Positions 34,268 through 46,314 of a DNA stretch of 64,000 nt are shown here, piece after piece (the first letter of the stretch is position 1; every line of letters starts with the position of its first letter). The stretch comes from Nematopogon swammerdamellus. Its lineage: Eukaryota > Arthropoda > Insecta > Lepidoptera > Adelidae. The position numbers and the translations under genes are program-made. Location of the stretch: the NCBI GenBank assembly GCA_946902875.1, contig OX336343.1:12149361-12213360 (forward strand), in the 5' to 3' direction. Under the pieces are notes generated by a model. That model was not told the DNA's origin. It saw nothing but the letters and a program-made list of their open reading frames with translations, and did not search any database.

Positions 34268-34679
34268 TACCCTAATCACGAGATTTAACCTACTACGCTA
34301 CGCCGTGTTCTCCTTATCATTTTGTATTTATTTATTTATTTTATTTCGATTACATCTTACATGTTAAGTATTAACAGTTTTTGTCTCTTAAACTAAACAT
34401 AGTTTGTATTTTAAGAGCACAACATAGGTAAATTAAACGGCTTATCTTATAGAGGACTTATCTACTATGTAATTAATTATTTAACTTATTTTAATATTTT
34501 GAAGTGTAATGTGAATGTATGTATATATACGTGTGTGTGAGAGATACACACCCTGTGTATGTGTGTATGGAGAAACGAAGCTCTCAAATCTATCACTAGA
34601 GGCGCTGCTCCGTTTCTCCGTACAAAATGATGCGGAGAACACGGCGTAGCGTAGTAGGTTAAATCTCGTGATTAGGGTA
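34268..34679. mobile_element. 412-bp TIR element family K
   Basis: Left arm taccctaatcacgagattta through cctactacgctacgccgtgt. The right arm is the exact reverse complement ending cgtgattagggta. About 46 bp is perfect, and pairing continues weakly through atcattttgta/tacaaaatgat. TA at both edges fits a TA duplication. The interior contains a LINE-like tail (tttgtatttatttattta...) and a TG/AG repeat. It sits inside the tail of a family A SINE. Confidence 0.85.
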
Positions 34680-35176
34680 CTGGTTCCATAAAAACACTAA
34701 ACTTGATGTTTTATGTATGTGCACGAAAGTAAGTTTTACACACACATTTATTTTGACGCTGAAGTGAACTGGTAGGAAATTAGTGCAAGATGTTTATTCA
34801 CGATGAGAAGTTAAAACATGGATTGTTATATCACTAAAAAAATTCACGACAGTGAAAAAAAATTCTTTATACTTGTACGTATGACACGACAACATTCACT
34901 AAAGTGAATATTGCGGAGAGAATCGCCTTCAGTGCACTAGAATTTTAGGCGCACTTAAAGAAACAGTGCGTCTGAAACTCTGTATTAGTATATTATAAAC
35001 GTATGTGTATAAAAATATATCAAGGGCGAGTTTTATTCACGCACAGAGAGTTCCATAGATTCGCTATGTCATACCTGTCAAAAAGCCATATCCGTCTATC
35101 TTTTGTCTGTCTATGATGCAAAATATGAAAGCCAGTGACGCCATCTATTATTCAGTATCGTGACTATTCTATTATT
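34680..35176. other. No gene recognised
   Basis: AT-rich, no recurring repeat seen apart from the SINE end at 34683-34698. Confidence 0.45.
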
Positions 35177-35405
35177 AGCACGTTTATTGTATGGGGACCC
35201 TTAATTTTTTACTTTTTTATTTTTTTATAATTGTTGGCACATCCGCCACAATAACACATATTGTATTCTGTGAAAATTTCAACCGACTACCTATTACTGT
35301 TCAAAAGATAGGTACAGCACTCGGACGGAAGGATGGACAGACAGACAAACAGATAAACGACGTAGGCTTAGTAATAAGCTTCCGTATGAATACGGAACCC
35401 TAAAA
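35177..35405 (+). repeat. Family C repeat, 5'-truncated
   Basis: Starts inside the family (gtatggggacccttaatttt), has gtgaaaatttcaaccg and ggacagacagacaaacag, and ends aatacggaaccctaaaaa. Confidence 0.8.
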
Positions 35406-36965
35406 ATGTGCTTACTGTAACGGAATAATGAAGAGTGCCTACTATAATATTTATAAGAAACATTATTTGGAGCGTGTAATCCTAGAAGATAGTCTGAAAA
35501 TCAATTTTCTTCTTCCATTTGACGGCACTTGCAATATTTTAGTAAAATGGCCAAAAACCAATTCGAAAAGTATCCCTATAAGATGTTACAGCTCCGGAGA
35601 GCTAATACAATTTTCAAGACGTCTCCTGCACGCGCACACATGTACACACCCTCCACACATACACATTCGTGTTCCGCTTGTAGATATTTATGTGTGTCGC
35701 CGTTCTTACTTCCACAGATACATTTGTGTCGGTCCGGAAATTGAATGTACTGGCTGAAAACGTCAACCTTTCGGGGTAACTGACGGGTTAGGCGGCGGCG
35801 GCGGCGTCGCGTCCTCTGAATACTTGTGCGAATGTACCGTCGACTCTATAAATGAAAATACGCGTGAGGAACTTTGTCCCAGCCTTTGCTGAGAGCCCCC
35901 AAGTAAACACTCAACGATGACAGAAGGGATGGTCAGCTATGATGTGGTCCTATGCACGCATACATAAATGTATGTATTACACTTTTTTGTTACATAGAAG
36001 GTGGACTTATTGCTGAATGCACTTCCACTCGACAACGTATTATAATTGTTGGTATGGATCACGGTGTTTTCTTTTACAGGAGTGACGATAATTTTTTTTC
36101 TGTTTCTACAGATGTAACTGCGTTTTTACCCCTGATTGTAATAAGTAGTAATGTGTGTGTGAAGGTTAATATATTTCGGATGGTTGAAGTTCCTTCTAAC
36201 TACGTTCCAACTTATTTGAAGTTGCTGCTTTGAGAAAAAAATTTTAATAGGTAATTGTATGTAATTTTAATTTAATTTTGTATGCATAGTTTTAAGGTGA
36301 CGTTTCCCGTAGTAACAGTTACAGATACAATTAACTGGACAATGAATGGAAAATATCAAAAATATGTGCGTCTTTAATTCTTTAAATAACAAAATCTAAG
36401 CGCACAATAATCACACAATCAATGAAATAGAAAACTTCCATCCTAACCGATAGGATGAACCCAAGTTAAATCGAGCCAGTGAATAAGAACATTTCCAAAT
36501 ATAAAACCAATAACATGAAACGAGTATTTAATAACACTATCACTTACTCCTTAGTAGGCCGAGATATTATTTAAAGGAGAGAAGATATAGAAAGGTGATT
36601 TATTAGGATAAGCGAGCCCCGCGGTTGAAGGCTGCGGTTTAGGGACATCGGCGGCGGGTAATTTCTTTGATAAATGTATTACTTTGAAAGCAACGGGAAA
36701 TAAACTTTGGGTGAAGTAGCTATTCCGCTTGAATTGTGGTCGGCTTAAATATATCTCGGCCATTAGAAGCTCAAGTATTATGTTTCTGAAGCTTTCATGT
36801 TATACATGGTATGGTATACATGGTTCTGAATTGCTTATGCTAATACATGCCTTTTCTGTTAGGCTTGACATGTCAGTAGCGCACGCGGCCAATTCTATGA
36901 AAACGTTTTCTACTCCTAAATAGTATGACGGAATTTTACAACTAATGTATCATTTTGCAATCGTT
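35406..36965. other. No gene recognised
   Basis: A 109-codon frame at 35428-35757 overlaps a 71-codon frame in another phase over a CA-rich patch. Neither has a known domain. The rest is AT-rich. Confidence 0.4.
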
Positions 36966-37012
36966 TGGCGTAGGCTTAGTAATAGGCATCCGTATAGATA
37001 CGGAACCCTGTG
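36966..37012 (+). repeat. Family C 3' end fragment
   Basis: ggcgtaggcttagtaatagg then catccgtatagatacggaac: only the last ~45 bp. Confidence 0.7.
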
Positions 37013-37301
37013 AAAGGCGCATAGAGCAACGCTCAGGAACGAGTCTACAGCTGATCTAACCTAAGGTTATATCTAACTATCGGTTACTACTCGTAGATGC
37101 AAATGTGGAACATAATCGAGGCACCCGGTCGCCAGCAGATTCGGGTGCAGGGAGCATTTTCTCGTTGGCTGCAGAAACATACGATTGCGCCCAGAGGTTG
37201 GAGAGACAATAGGTTCGTTGCACATCTACAAATTTTCTTCACAATGCTCTAAACGTGAACCGTACTGTGCTTTCCCCAAATTTGTATTTTTTTTATGTAA
37301 T

Positions 37302-37400
37302 CCGGTATGGGTGGCTGATTTGGAGGGCCAAAGCGCATGCTCCGACCAGCCAATATCACCTCCGAGAAGGTAGGTGTCATACCGGAGACTTCCCTGGATG
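37302..37400 (-). repeat. Family B SINE 3' fragment
   Basis: ccggtatgggtggctgattt through gaccagccaatatcacctcc to ataccggagacttccctgga. Complement of the SINE B tail. Confidence 0.75.
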
Positions 37401-38410
37401 GTCATCGATACCACATTTTCTGTGATCGGTAAGGGTCGTTAATTGTATTTTCAATGTCTACCTAATTTGATCGCTTAGAGTTTAGTTACAACAACGGCGA
37501 GATTTATTTGGATTAGGTTTTACTTGAGATATCGCTCATGTTATATTTGCACTTATATTTTAGGTACTTACGTCGACTCTTGTGATATTAATTAGTACGG
37601 TAGGTAACACATTATTTACTACCTTAGTAAATATTTCCCGCCAGCGTTCATAATATTTTCAAATTAATTGGTAAAATTACATAAGACCTTCCTGATACAA
37701 AATATAATATCATGTATTTATTTGATTATTTATATTAGAAAACAGTCAGCCATTCACAATGTAGTTACACTTATTTTTTATGCCTGTATGGTCAATTACA
37801 TGTATCCCTGATTGGTTTGATTTTTTTTAATGTTTGCGCAAGGCATAAACTATATATGTAGGTAGTGCATGGTACTATGTATGTAGTGGCATGTAGTGAT
37901 TATAAGAAATGAAAATATCATAATATATTATAAAACAAATTATTAAAATAATAAGAAGACGGTTATTTTTCATACGGAAAATATGGAAGAGGAAAAAATG
38001 TATTCAAATATTGTGCGAAACCAGGCCCCTTTGTCAGAATTTCAAACGAAAGCACCCCTCCTCGGTTCACCTCAAATAAAAATGCAGCCCTTGCCGTTGT
38101 AAAGGCTCACTCTCCGACTCCGCATTACGACAGCGCGCCATGCTGGAGTCGAGCCGACACACGCCCGCGCCTGAATACCGGACCGAGCTTTTATCTAGCC
38201 GTCCCTCTATTATACTAAAGCACATTCAAACTCGGCACAAACGTTTGGCAACTCTTCAACAGGGCGGCGTCGGTGTAGCCACAGTTCCTGTTACTATAAA
38301 TTACTTCTTGAGTAGAAATTGTAGCGATTTAAATCTGAGGACTGCAGACCCGTCGCTATCTTATATTTGAAATTAATAATTGTATGTAGGCATGCATATA
38401 ATTTTTTTTT
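37401..38410. other. No gene; LINE tail scrap
   Basis: 37712-37800 (gtatttatttgattatttat, attagaaaacagtcagccat) is the same LINE 3' end type as at 51050. 38140-38370 is a short frame without a domain in a slightly GC-rich patch. Confidence 0.45.
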
Positions 38411-38668
38411 ATAGAAACTGACGCGGTTGGTTCTTCACTCACAACATCCATGATAACACCGGGTGAACTAGGTACCATATCAGTGCTTCCCTTCATTTCA
38501 TGTTGGCTACACTGAACTGGACGGAAAACACGAACTATTTACATAGCCGTTTCGAACGGACGTTTCATTCAGTGCGGTGGTATCTACCCGGGCGGGATAA
38601 ACCCTACCACCTAGTAAGGTAAGAAGAAAAGGGGCTTACAGTTTTACGTGGAATCCGAACTACGGTCA
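38411..38668 (-). mobile_element. Family A SINE, partial
   Basis: From gaaactgacgcggttggttc through ctgaactggacggaaaacac to ttttacgtggaatccgaac. The 5S-like head is missing. Confidence 0.8.
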
Positions 38669-38682
38669 TACATACAATATTG

Positions 38683-38828
38683 GTATTACGAGTACTATGT
38701 GGATAGTCGACCTAAAAAAGTTAGCCGGGAGTGAATGGATGTGAGGAGCGGAAGGCCGCGTGTAGTGTCGTGCCGTGGGAGAGGCCTATGTCCAGCAGTG
38801 GACTGACACGGCCTGATTATGATGATGA
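38683..38828 (+). mobile_element. RTE-type LINE stub with 11-bp target duplication
   Basis: Plus-strand translation near the end reads EAYVQQWTDTA then stop, the C-terminus typical of lepidopteran RTE-clade LINEs, followed by the gatgatga tail typical of that clade. The repeat atacaatattg occurs at 38672-38682 and 38829-38839, flush with the insert. The stub is therefore a severely 5'-truncated retroposition of about 146 bp. Confidence 0.82.
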
Positions 38829-38852
38829 ATACAATATTGATTCAATATTTGT

Positions 38853-39110
38853 TGGTGGTGGTTCGGATTTCACGTAAAACTGTCGATCGCTTACCTTCTT
38901 TACCTTGCTAGGTGGTGTGGTTTAATCCGGCCGGGTAGTTACCACCACCGTACTGAATGAAATCCAAGCGCATACGTAAATAGTTCGTGTTTACCGTCCA
39001 GTTGAATGTAGCCGGCACGACCGAAGGGAAGCACTGACATGGCACCTAGTTCATCAAGTTGTTATGGGCTGACATCACGGATGTTGCAGGTGATGTAACA
39101 ACCATGGTCA
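38853..39110 (+). mobile_element. Family A SINE, partial
   Basis: From gtggtggttcggatttcacg to gatgttgcaggtgatgtaac. It faces away from the copy at 38411, the two being head to head with the RTE stub between. Confidence 0.8.
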
Positions 39111-41530
39111 CGGTAGAGTCTAGCACAACTCGAGTTGCCGGCCGGATAATGCCGATTCCTTGTATTTAATTTATAATTTAATGTGAAAACAAAACTGTGT
39201 ACTGCTAAATTCCTTATTCATATTTACGACCCAAATTATCTCGGCGAATAAGAATTTAATCTGCGAATAAATTTTCATTGAAGTTGTTAAAGCTATCATA
39301 AAACGCAGAAAGACTTGGAATCTCCCACAATTCCCTCGGGAGATCTTTGAATCATTTTAAATTGCAGACTGATTTTCTTCACTTCTGAAAATATGCCTTA
39401 TGTAATTCTTTTATTACTAGTCATAAAAGATTTCACGCTTCCTACATCCTGTGCTCATGTATTGTGCGTGCAGGTGCCTTTAAATTCACGAATGTACATA
39501 ATGAGAAAGTTTCAAAATGGATTACATTAATCCAGTATTATAATATTTAGTTCAGAATTATTATAAACAAATCGTTTGTAAGTAGTTTGAATTTAATACA
39601 TACAGTACGTAGGCGAACGAGCTTCGCTCGGCATCTACACCTATCTGGATAAATTAAAAAAAAAACTTTATCTGAATACAACATTTCATCCAAATCGTTA
39701 GAGCCGTTTCCGAGAAACCAATTATATATTAGAGGCTGCTATGCGGCCATCTTACATCCAGTACGGTGGTACCAATCCAGTCGCCTACAATTTGTAAAGG
39801 GCACCTACATAGTAAAGGGCAAGGAACAATATAAATGTACAAGTTTAGTAAGTGTTCGAGGAATTAATAATGTTATTTATGTGTTTTTCAGGACTCCTTT
39901 ATTTTCTCAGATATTTTAAACTTTATAGCTTATAGGAAATTATTAGCTGAAAAATTATGTAGTTATAAGTTATAAGTTATAGGTTATTGAAATATTGTAA
40001 TAGTAGAAGCACTTCTTCTTTACTGAGCAAGATGTTGGACTATTATTTCTTGAAAATAGTCCGCCCCAAGCACTATACCTGGTGTAGGTAAGATATATCA
40101 CCCGGCCTCCGCTCTAGCTGCCATCTCGTAGCTAATTAGTTCTCCTCCTACGTGCTCTAAAGTCCACATTACTCGCTGTAGGCCACGTAACTTTATCTCC
40201 GGCGTATCCCCGCCGCACGACGACGCCTACCGGAATTAAAACATCTTCTAATCTGTCCGCCTCCGCGGCCGCGCGCCTCCCACCCGCTTTAATCCCGTTC
40301 CGTCCTGTTTGCATACTTTGGGCGAAACTTAACTCGCAGCTGTTTAAATGTTCCAGTGTGTGCTTACCTTTATGGTGAGTGAAGATAAAACTGTTGACGC
40401 AGATCTAGTGGCGCGGCGTGTGCGGTGTCGTTAGCACGGCGTTATTAAATACGTGCTGAACTTGTTTTAATTACGAGTTTCGAGCGCGCTTAGATGGGTA
40501 TACTCACGATGAGATGAGATTTGGAAGGTCGTTTGCAATATTAGAAACGGAGATAAGTAAACATAAGTATAACTCGGAAACCATTTATGATTACAATAAT
40601 ATATAAGTACAAATACATATGACAAATATTTAGCTTTTATTAAAAAAAAAAATATTTACTTCAATCATTTGAGTTTCATGCAAAGAAAAAATACATCTAT
40701 AATGACATAATACTCTAGTCACTCCACTTTGCCGCATAAAATCCTAAAAAAACCATTACCTTCTTTTTTGTTGCGCGCAGTCGGGTAAAACATGGAAAAT
40801 ATAAGCCAGATTAAAAATATCATAAAATTCTTTGTAGAATATTAGCTGAGGAATCACGTGGTGATAATATTAGGGGGTCGATCTGGGACACTCTGTATAA
40901 ATAAAAACTTAGATAAATTGGAATATTTCTTTACTAAGTTTGAAATAAAATAAAATAACTTAACTTTAGGTTCCTTCCACTTTTTCTAGGTAATTAAAGT
41001 CATTTAATTAAACCAAATTGAGAGGATTGAAAACTGTTTCAGAAAAAAAAATGGAATTTCAACTTCATCTGTGCATTAGTAAGTCTGTCTGCTTTAAACG
41101 CTTGAATCTCTAGGACACAATGAAATGAAAATGAGTGAGAATGAGTAAAACCTCGAGTTAAGTCTACGAAAACTCAAACAAGGGCTGCCAACGTTCATAG
41201 CCCTTCGTCGCCGCCCGCGCCCGACTCGCGGTAGTTAGTACCTATGTAGATTGAACAATGGCCCAGATCCGACATTGTTCGCGAGGCTGAAGGCGTACGC
41301 TTTGTGCTACATGTACATATATGTACCTCGTCATACGGATGCTGGATGCTATATCTACCTCCGACACTCATAGACTCTTATGCAGTACGTAGGTACACTG
41401 ATTCAGACAATAACTTGCCAAATAGATCTAGTCAACCTTAGGGCGTCTGAGAGAGAGTCGATTAATATAGTGAAAATTAATAGGTAGTAGCAAAAGACTT
41501 CAGTGTCAGAATTGAAGATAAAATTAATAC
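39111..41530. other. Long stretch without recognised gene
   Basis: 39600-39640 resembles a repeat terminus (gaacgagcttcgctcggca). A SINE B scrap is at about 39729-39800 (gctatgcggccatcttacat). 40190-40320 is a GC-rich patch. A family J end is at 40741-40790. Confidence 0.45.
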
Positions 41531-41534
41531 ATAC

Positions 41535-41610
41535 ACACCGCATGTCGTATCCTGACAATCGGGGTAAGCAGAGTAATCGGTGTTGTGCTGCAAGTATTCT
41601 GGTAAATAAT
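41535..41610 (+). repeat. Family D fragment
   Basis: tgtcgtatcctgacaatcgg then ggtaagcagagtaatcggtg: the opening ~75 bp only. Confidence 0.65.
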
Positions 41611-41935
41611 TAATAATAATACGAATTAATAATACATGCTAAAAATATGCCAGTTAAATAAAAACTGTACTTATATGAATACAAGTACATTACTAAATAG
41701 GTATATGAAATATGTAAAAAAAATAATATTATTCATGTTATATTTTTTTCCATCAAAGTATAAAAAAAAAACGAAATAGCATAAATACAGGTAAACGTTT
41801 CCAAAAAATTCAGATAACAAATTTCAAACTTACGGTATGGTCATGTGGTCGTGTGGTCGGTCGGAAGAAACTATTGTTTCCTTAGCACTTCGAATGTTTG
41901 TATTCTACAACTATGTAAGCAATTTGGAACCCGTA

Positions 41936-42000
41936 ATGTCAGCTCATCACACCTCGGCGAACTAGGTGCCATGTCAGTGCTTTCCTTTGGTCGTGCCATA
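41936..42000 (-). repeat. Family A SINE fragment
   Basis: gcgaactaggtgccatgtca and gtgctttcctttggtcgtgc with the preceding aatgtcagctcatcacacc. Confidence 0.7.
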
Positions 42001-42677
42001 ACTTAGGTAATTCGGTACTTCCATAATTACTTCGGTTATTTATTACAATAAAAAGAGTATATAAAATTAGAATGTAATCTATTTTGTAACATTCATAATT
42101 AATATTATGTCTCAAAACTACACAGACAAGATTGCACCAAATCTGGGGGCACGGTAGTGCCCCCGTCAAGTAAATTTAATTGACTTAAACAGAAGGAAAC
42201 TATTAAAGTAATTTTCTTTCGCATGTTCGGTTTTCTTCGCCGGGTACCGGCTTGGTATATCCGCCGCCTGCGGCGATGGTGGCGTCGTCGCCGCCACTGC
42301 GCTCCGCCGCCGCCCCGCCGAGCGCTCGGGGCGACGCGCGACGCCTACATATTTTAGTGTTCGCCGCGCAAACGCCCCTTCAGATCTTGTCAGAGAGGCG
42401 GCGGAAGGGCGGCGGCGCAGCGCGGGGAAGCACGACGTTAGATAACTGCTGAACCATTGTTAGGAAAATGTGTTCGAATTTTAACAAATCGCTTTTAAGG
42501 CATTCGAGAGTTTTTCTCAGGAGTCCTTCTTTTTTTTTTTCAGCAAAAGCTTAGTTTACCAGAGATTTATTGAGTACTTTTTTAATCAGAGCAGAGTATT
42601 GAAAAATTACAAGATCACATTTTAACAACATTTGATCATAATGTATATTATGTACGTATTATTTGCATTTATGTTCA
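42001..42677. other. No gene; GC-rich island
   Basis: 42240-42435 is strongly GC-rich and CpG-rich against AT-rich surroundings. A 66-codon plus frame there is low-complexity (A, P, S, R) and I do not call it. Could be a promoter-type island, but nothing supports a transcript. Confidence 0.4.
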
Positions 42678-43999
42678 TTTTTAACCGACTTCCAAAAAAG
42701 GAGGAGGTTCTCAATTCGTCTGTATGTTTTTTTTTATTTTTTTTTTTATTTTTTTTTTTTTTATTTTTTTGTATGTTTGTTACGCGATTTCTCCGTCAAT
42801 TGAGGGCCGATTTAGAAAATTCTTTTTTTGTTAGTTAGGTCATACTTCCGAGGTGGTCCCATTTCAATTTTATCGAAATTGGTTGAGTGGTTTTCGTAAA
42901 ATCAGCATAATACTATAGTGTGTGGTTACCTTCAGCAAAACTTGTGATGTGGTCGTATTCGGCAATTTTCAGTTTGATAAATTAGTATGGTGTGTGGTTA
43001 CCTTCAGCAAAACATTTGTGATGTGGACTTATTCAGCAATTTGCAGTCTGACACATATGGCGAATAATTCTGTACCACTTCAATCGATTTCGATTATTCG
43101 ATTTCGATTATTCTTTTTTATGTAATATTACTAAAAAGAATGAAATAAAAACTGTTTTAAAAAATATTAAACCGATTTCCAAAAAACAAAAACAAAAAAA
43201 CTAAAAAGTATTAAATACCTAATATTTTGAAATTTTCTCTGTCCTGTTGAAATACATGAATCGATATACTAGTGATACATATTCGGACCCTTGTTTCATG
43301 AATATTCTAAATTTGAAATTTTTTTATCTTTTCCGACCGGCGTTTAATTTATTATGGTACCTGGCCAGTACCTACTGTACCGAGTACCATCGAGCTGGTT
43401 TGATGATGGAGACAGAAGGTGGCCATAGGAACTCCTAAACTACACATGATAAACCCATCGTGTTTGGGCTCGTTGCATTTGTCTTCACGAGAAATTTACT
43501 TTAGACCTAAAAGATTCTCAATTCGACGGTATGTTTTCTTTTTTTGGATGTTTGTTACGCGATTACTCCGTCAATTGTGGGCCGATTTTGAAAATTCTTT
43601 TTTTTTTTATTTGAAAGGGGATAACCCTGAGGTTTTTGAAGTGAAAACTTCTTTAGCGGCTCTTGGCACTTTTTTAGGTGGGTAAAAATGTATAACTCGC
43701 GACATCGCGTCAGCGTCATTTTTAAAATGAAACCTTAAGTCATTGCGTTAAGGGTTAAGTTAGAGTGGCACGGGATCTGCCGGCACTCCCGGAGTGCAAC
43801 TGTTAAGTAGGGTTCCGTAACACGTTTATGTCTGTCCATTCTACTAAGTTCTGCAAAATGAATGTAGGGTTCCGTAACATATGCATGTCTATCCGTTCTA
43901 CTAAATTTTACAATTTTCAACCAAGGTCCTCCGACGGTTATTTTATAATAAAAGTAGGCTTCCGTAACACGTTTATGTCTGTCCATTCTACTAAGTTCT

Positions 44000-44346
44000 G
44001 CAACATCACCTACAACGTCTGTGATGTCAGCCCATAACACCAGTGCCATGTCAGTGCTTCCCCCTTTGATCGTGCTGACTACACTGAACTGGTCGGAAAA
44101 CACAAACTATTTACATAGCCGTTTCGACCGACGTTTAATTCAGTGCGGTGGTACCAACCCGGGAAGGTTAAACCCTACCACCAAGTAAAATTACGAGGGA
44201 AGGGACTTACAGTTTTACGAGGAATCCGAACCTTGGTCAGCCTCCAACGGTCAGCGGTCACCCATCTAAGTACTGACCGCACCCAGCGTTGCTTAAAATT
44301 CAATAGCGACAGTTGACTGTCTGCACCACTGAGCTATCGAAGCTGA
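44000..44346 (-). mobile_element. Family A SINE nested in element G copy 2
   Basis: Counterpart of 13456-13802 at a constant offset of 30544 bases, with one or two differences (gtctgtg for gtccgtg, and an extra A in the A run). Confidence 0.85.
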
Positions 44347-44465
44347 CGTGGTCCTATTTTAATTGGGTCAAGATCGGATTGGAAAGCGAGGCGGAATCGC
44401 GAGGCCGAAGGCCGAGCGATTCCGCCGAGTACATTAATAGCAAAAAATTACTAAAAAAAACTGTG

Positions 44466-44905
44466 AAATAAAAAAAAAGTTTTAAAAAACATAAAACCGA
44501 CTTCCTAAAAAAAGTAAAACTAAAAAACTATTTAAAATAAAAATATAAAAACCGCCTTCAAAAATATATGAAATAAAAACCTAAAAAAAAAAACGAACCC
44601 TAGAGTTGAAGGCGGTGCTAAAGCAAGCAAAAATGATGCATGAAAGAAAACATGAGTGGATGATAATATCCTTTGTGATTTGTAAAGCAAGCAAAAATGA
44701 TGCATGAAAGAAAACATGAGTGGATGATATCCTTTGTGATTTGTGTAGCCTTCTTTAGCACCGCCTTCAACTCTAGGGTTCGTTTTTTTTTTAGGTTTTT
44801 ATTTCATATATTTTTGAAGGCGGTTTTTATATTTTTATTTTAAATAGTTTTTTAGTTTTACTTTTTTTAGGAAGTCGGTTTTATGTTTTTTAAAACTTTT
44901 TTTTT
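44466..44905. repeat. Hairpin of element G copy 2 with duplicated loop
   Basis: Arms as in copy 1. The loop holds a 64-bp unit at 44619-44682 (taaagcaagcaaaaatgatg...) directly followed by a 61-bp version at 44683-44743 that lacks one aat. Confidence 0.85.
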
Positions 44906-46310
44906 ATGAATTCTAGTGCGGCAACTAACTCGCTAAATAAGTATATTACTTTTGACACCATGACAAATTATGCCCATTAAACACTACCAAATTTGATGCA
45001 AAATATGGTGGTGTGGTACAAATATAAGAAGGATGAAACTAAATTTCATTTCAGAGCATCACCTTTTTCTATTTCTATCAACTTCTTACACGTGTCCTCG
45101 TGTCCTTGCTACTGGTTACTGCGCATCAAATTTTCAGAGCGATGCAGCTTACTGCAGCAGAAGGCAACTGGGCGTCGATCCTAAATGCACCCGAGCGGGG
45201 CGGAGCGGCGCGGAGCGGGGCGGGCGGGTCGGTGGAAAAAAGTGAAGCAAGCCTCAGAGACCAGCTCTCCTAGTTTCAGGATTCGTTCACGAAATTTTTG
45301 TAATACAACTACCCAGAATATGGTTGGGTTTCTAGATTGAACTATATGTTTGAACACTGTTGTGTAAAATAGTTTAATATGGCACCTGATATAGTTGGCT
45401 TATATGATACGCCCGTAATGTAAGCTCATATTGCAAAATAGTCATACAAATTGCTAGTAGGGACACTCCCTACCCCTATATAGATAATTTCCCCTATCTA
45501 GACAAATAATTTAATTTAAGAAGCAAACGCGTTCAAAATCTCAATCATCTAATTTAAAGTAGCTTCACAAAACATTAACCCAATAGAAGAAGAAATTTCA
45601 GTAATGATATAACCCTATTTTAATATAAATACACGAAGGAGATAAATTCATTGATGTTGTTTCATTTCAATTCAAAACTTAAACTAATAATAACATTGCC
45701 ACAAAATTTTAGAAATAAATCCGAAGAGCGGCAACATTTTGTACAGGCTTATTAAGTAATCAGGTAAATTAAATTAATTAAATGTTCCATTAGTATAGAG
45801 TACAAATTCCATAAATCAAATAAGGCGAAACACTCGGGGAGAAGGCTCACCCGGAGCGGGGCGGGGCGGGGCACGGTGCGGGCGGGGGCACCTTCCTTAC
45901 CTAAAGCTTCAAAGAGAATGTCAATTACTTATCGTAATTAAGGCGATTATAGGTTCGTAATTCGTAATTCTACCTTTAGATGACCAAATTGAAATACTAT
46001 TATTAGAAAACTATTATTAATAAATATTATACAATTGTTTTAATGTAAATTACGTCATGGCCATTATCTGATGTGGCATTGCTGTTTTCTTCCTTATTGT
46101 AACGAGGAGGGGGGGGGGGGGGGGGGGGGGGGTGTCACATCGTCACACATTACTTTACACCTTGTGTATCGCGCGCGACCAACTGCTTTGATAATACGGC
46201 TCCGGACCATCTACCCCCAAATCTTACCACTGGTGGTCAGTTGGCACTTCAATTTCTCAGCTGACTACCAGTGGTCAAATGACACAAATCGAGTAATTCA
46301 GAGAGAATGT
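44906..46310. other. No gene; GC patches and a G24 run
   Basis: 45190-45236 and 45850-45885 are G-rich (gcggggcggggc-type words). G24 at 46109-46132. The rest is AT-rich. Frames of 60-80 codons here are low-complexity or chance. Confidence 0.45.
46109..46132. repeat. G24 homopolymer
   Basis: Unbroken G run between cgagga and tgtcacatcg. Confidence 0.97.
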
Positions 46311-46314
46311 CAGT

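Larger units (their letters stand above)
33889..34698 (+). mobile_element. Family A SINE split by two later elements
   Basis: The head at 33890-33998 (gcctcggtagcttggtggtg, gaagttaagcacaccg, gcgaccgttcgaccgttgag) keeps the 5S-like gaagttaagca. The body is replaced by a LINE scrap and a G27 run. The SINE tail returns at about 34190 (agctgacatggcaactagtt ... gtagtacctaagtgattgtcag) and is cut again by a MITE at 34268. The last bases, ggttccataaaaac, follow at about 34683. Confidence 0.7.
42678..44905 (+). mobile_element. 2.2-kb inverted-repeat element G, copy 2
   Basis: Same boundaries and orientation as 12137-14302. After the T tract, the first ~215 bp differ at seven positions. The following ~1.85 kb differ at only about six. 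It is 62 bp longer, almost entirely because of a tandem duplication in the hairpin loop. Flanking sequences on both sides are unrelated to those of copy 1. Confidence 0.85.
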
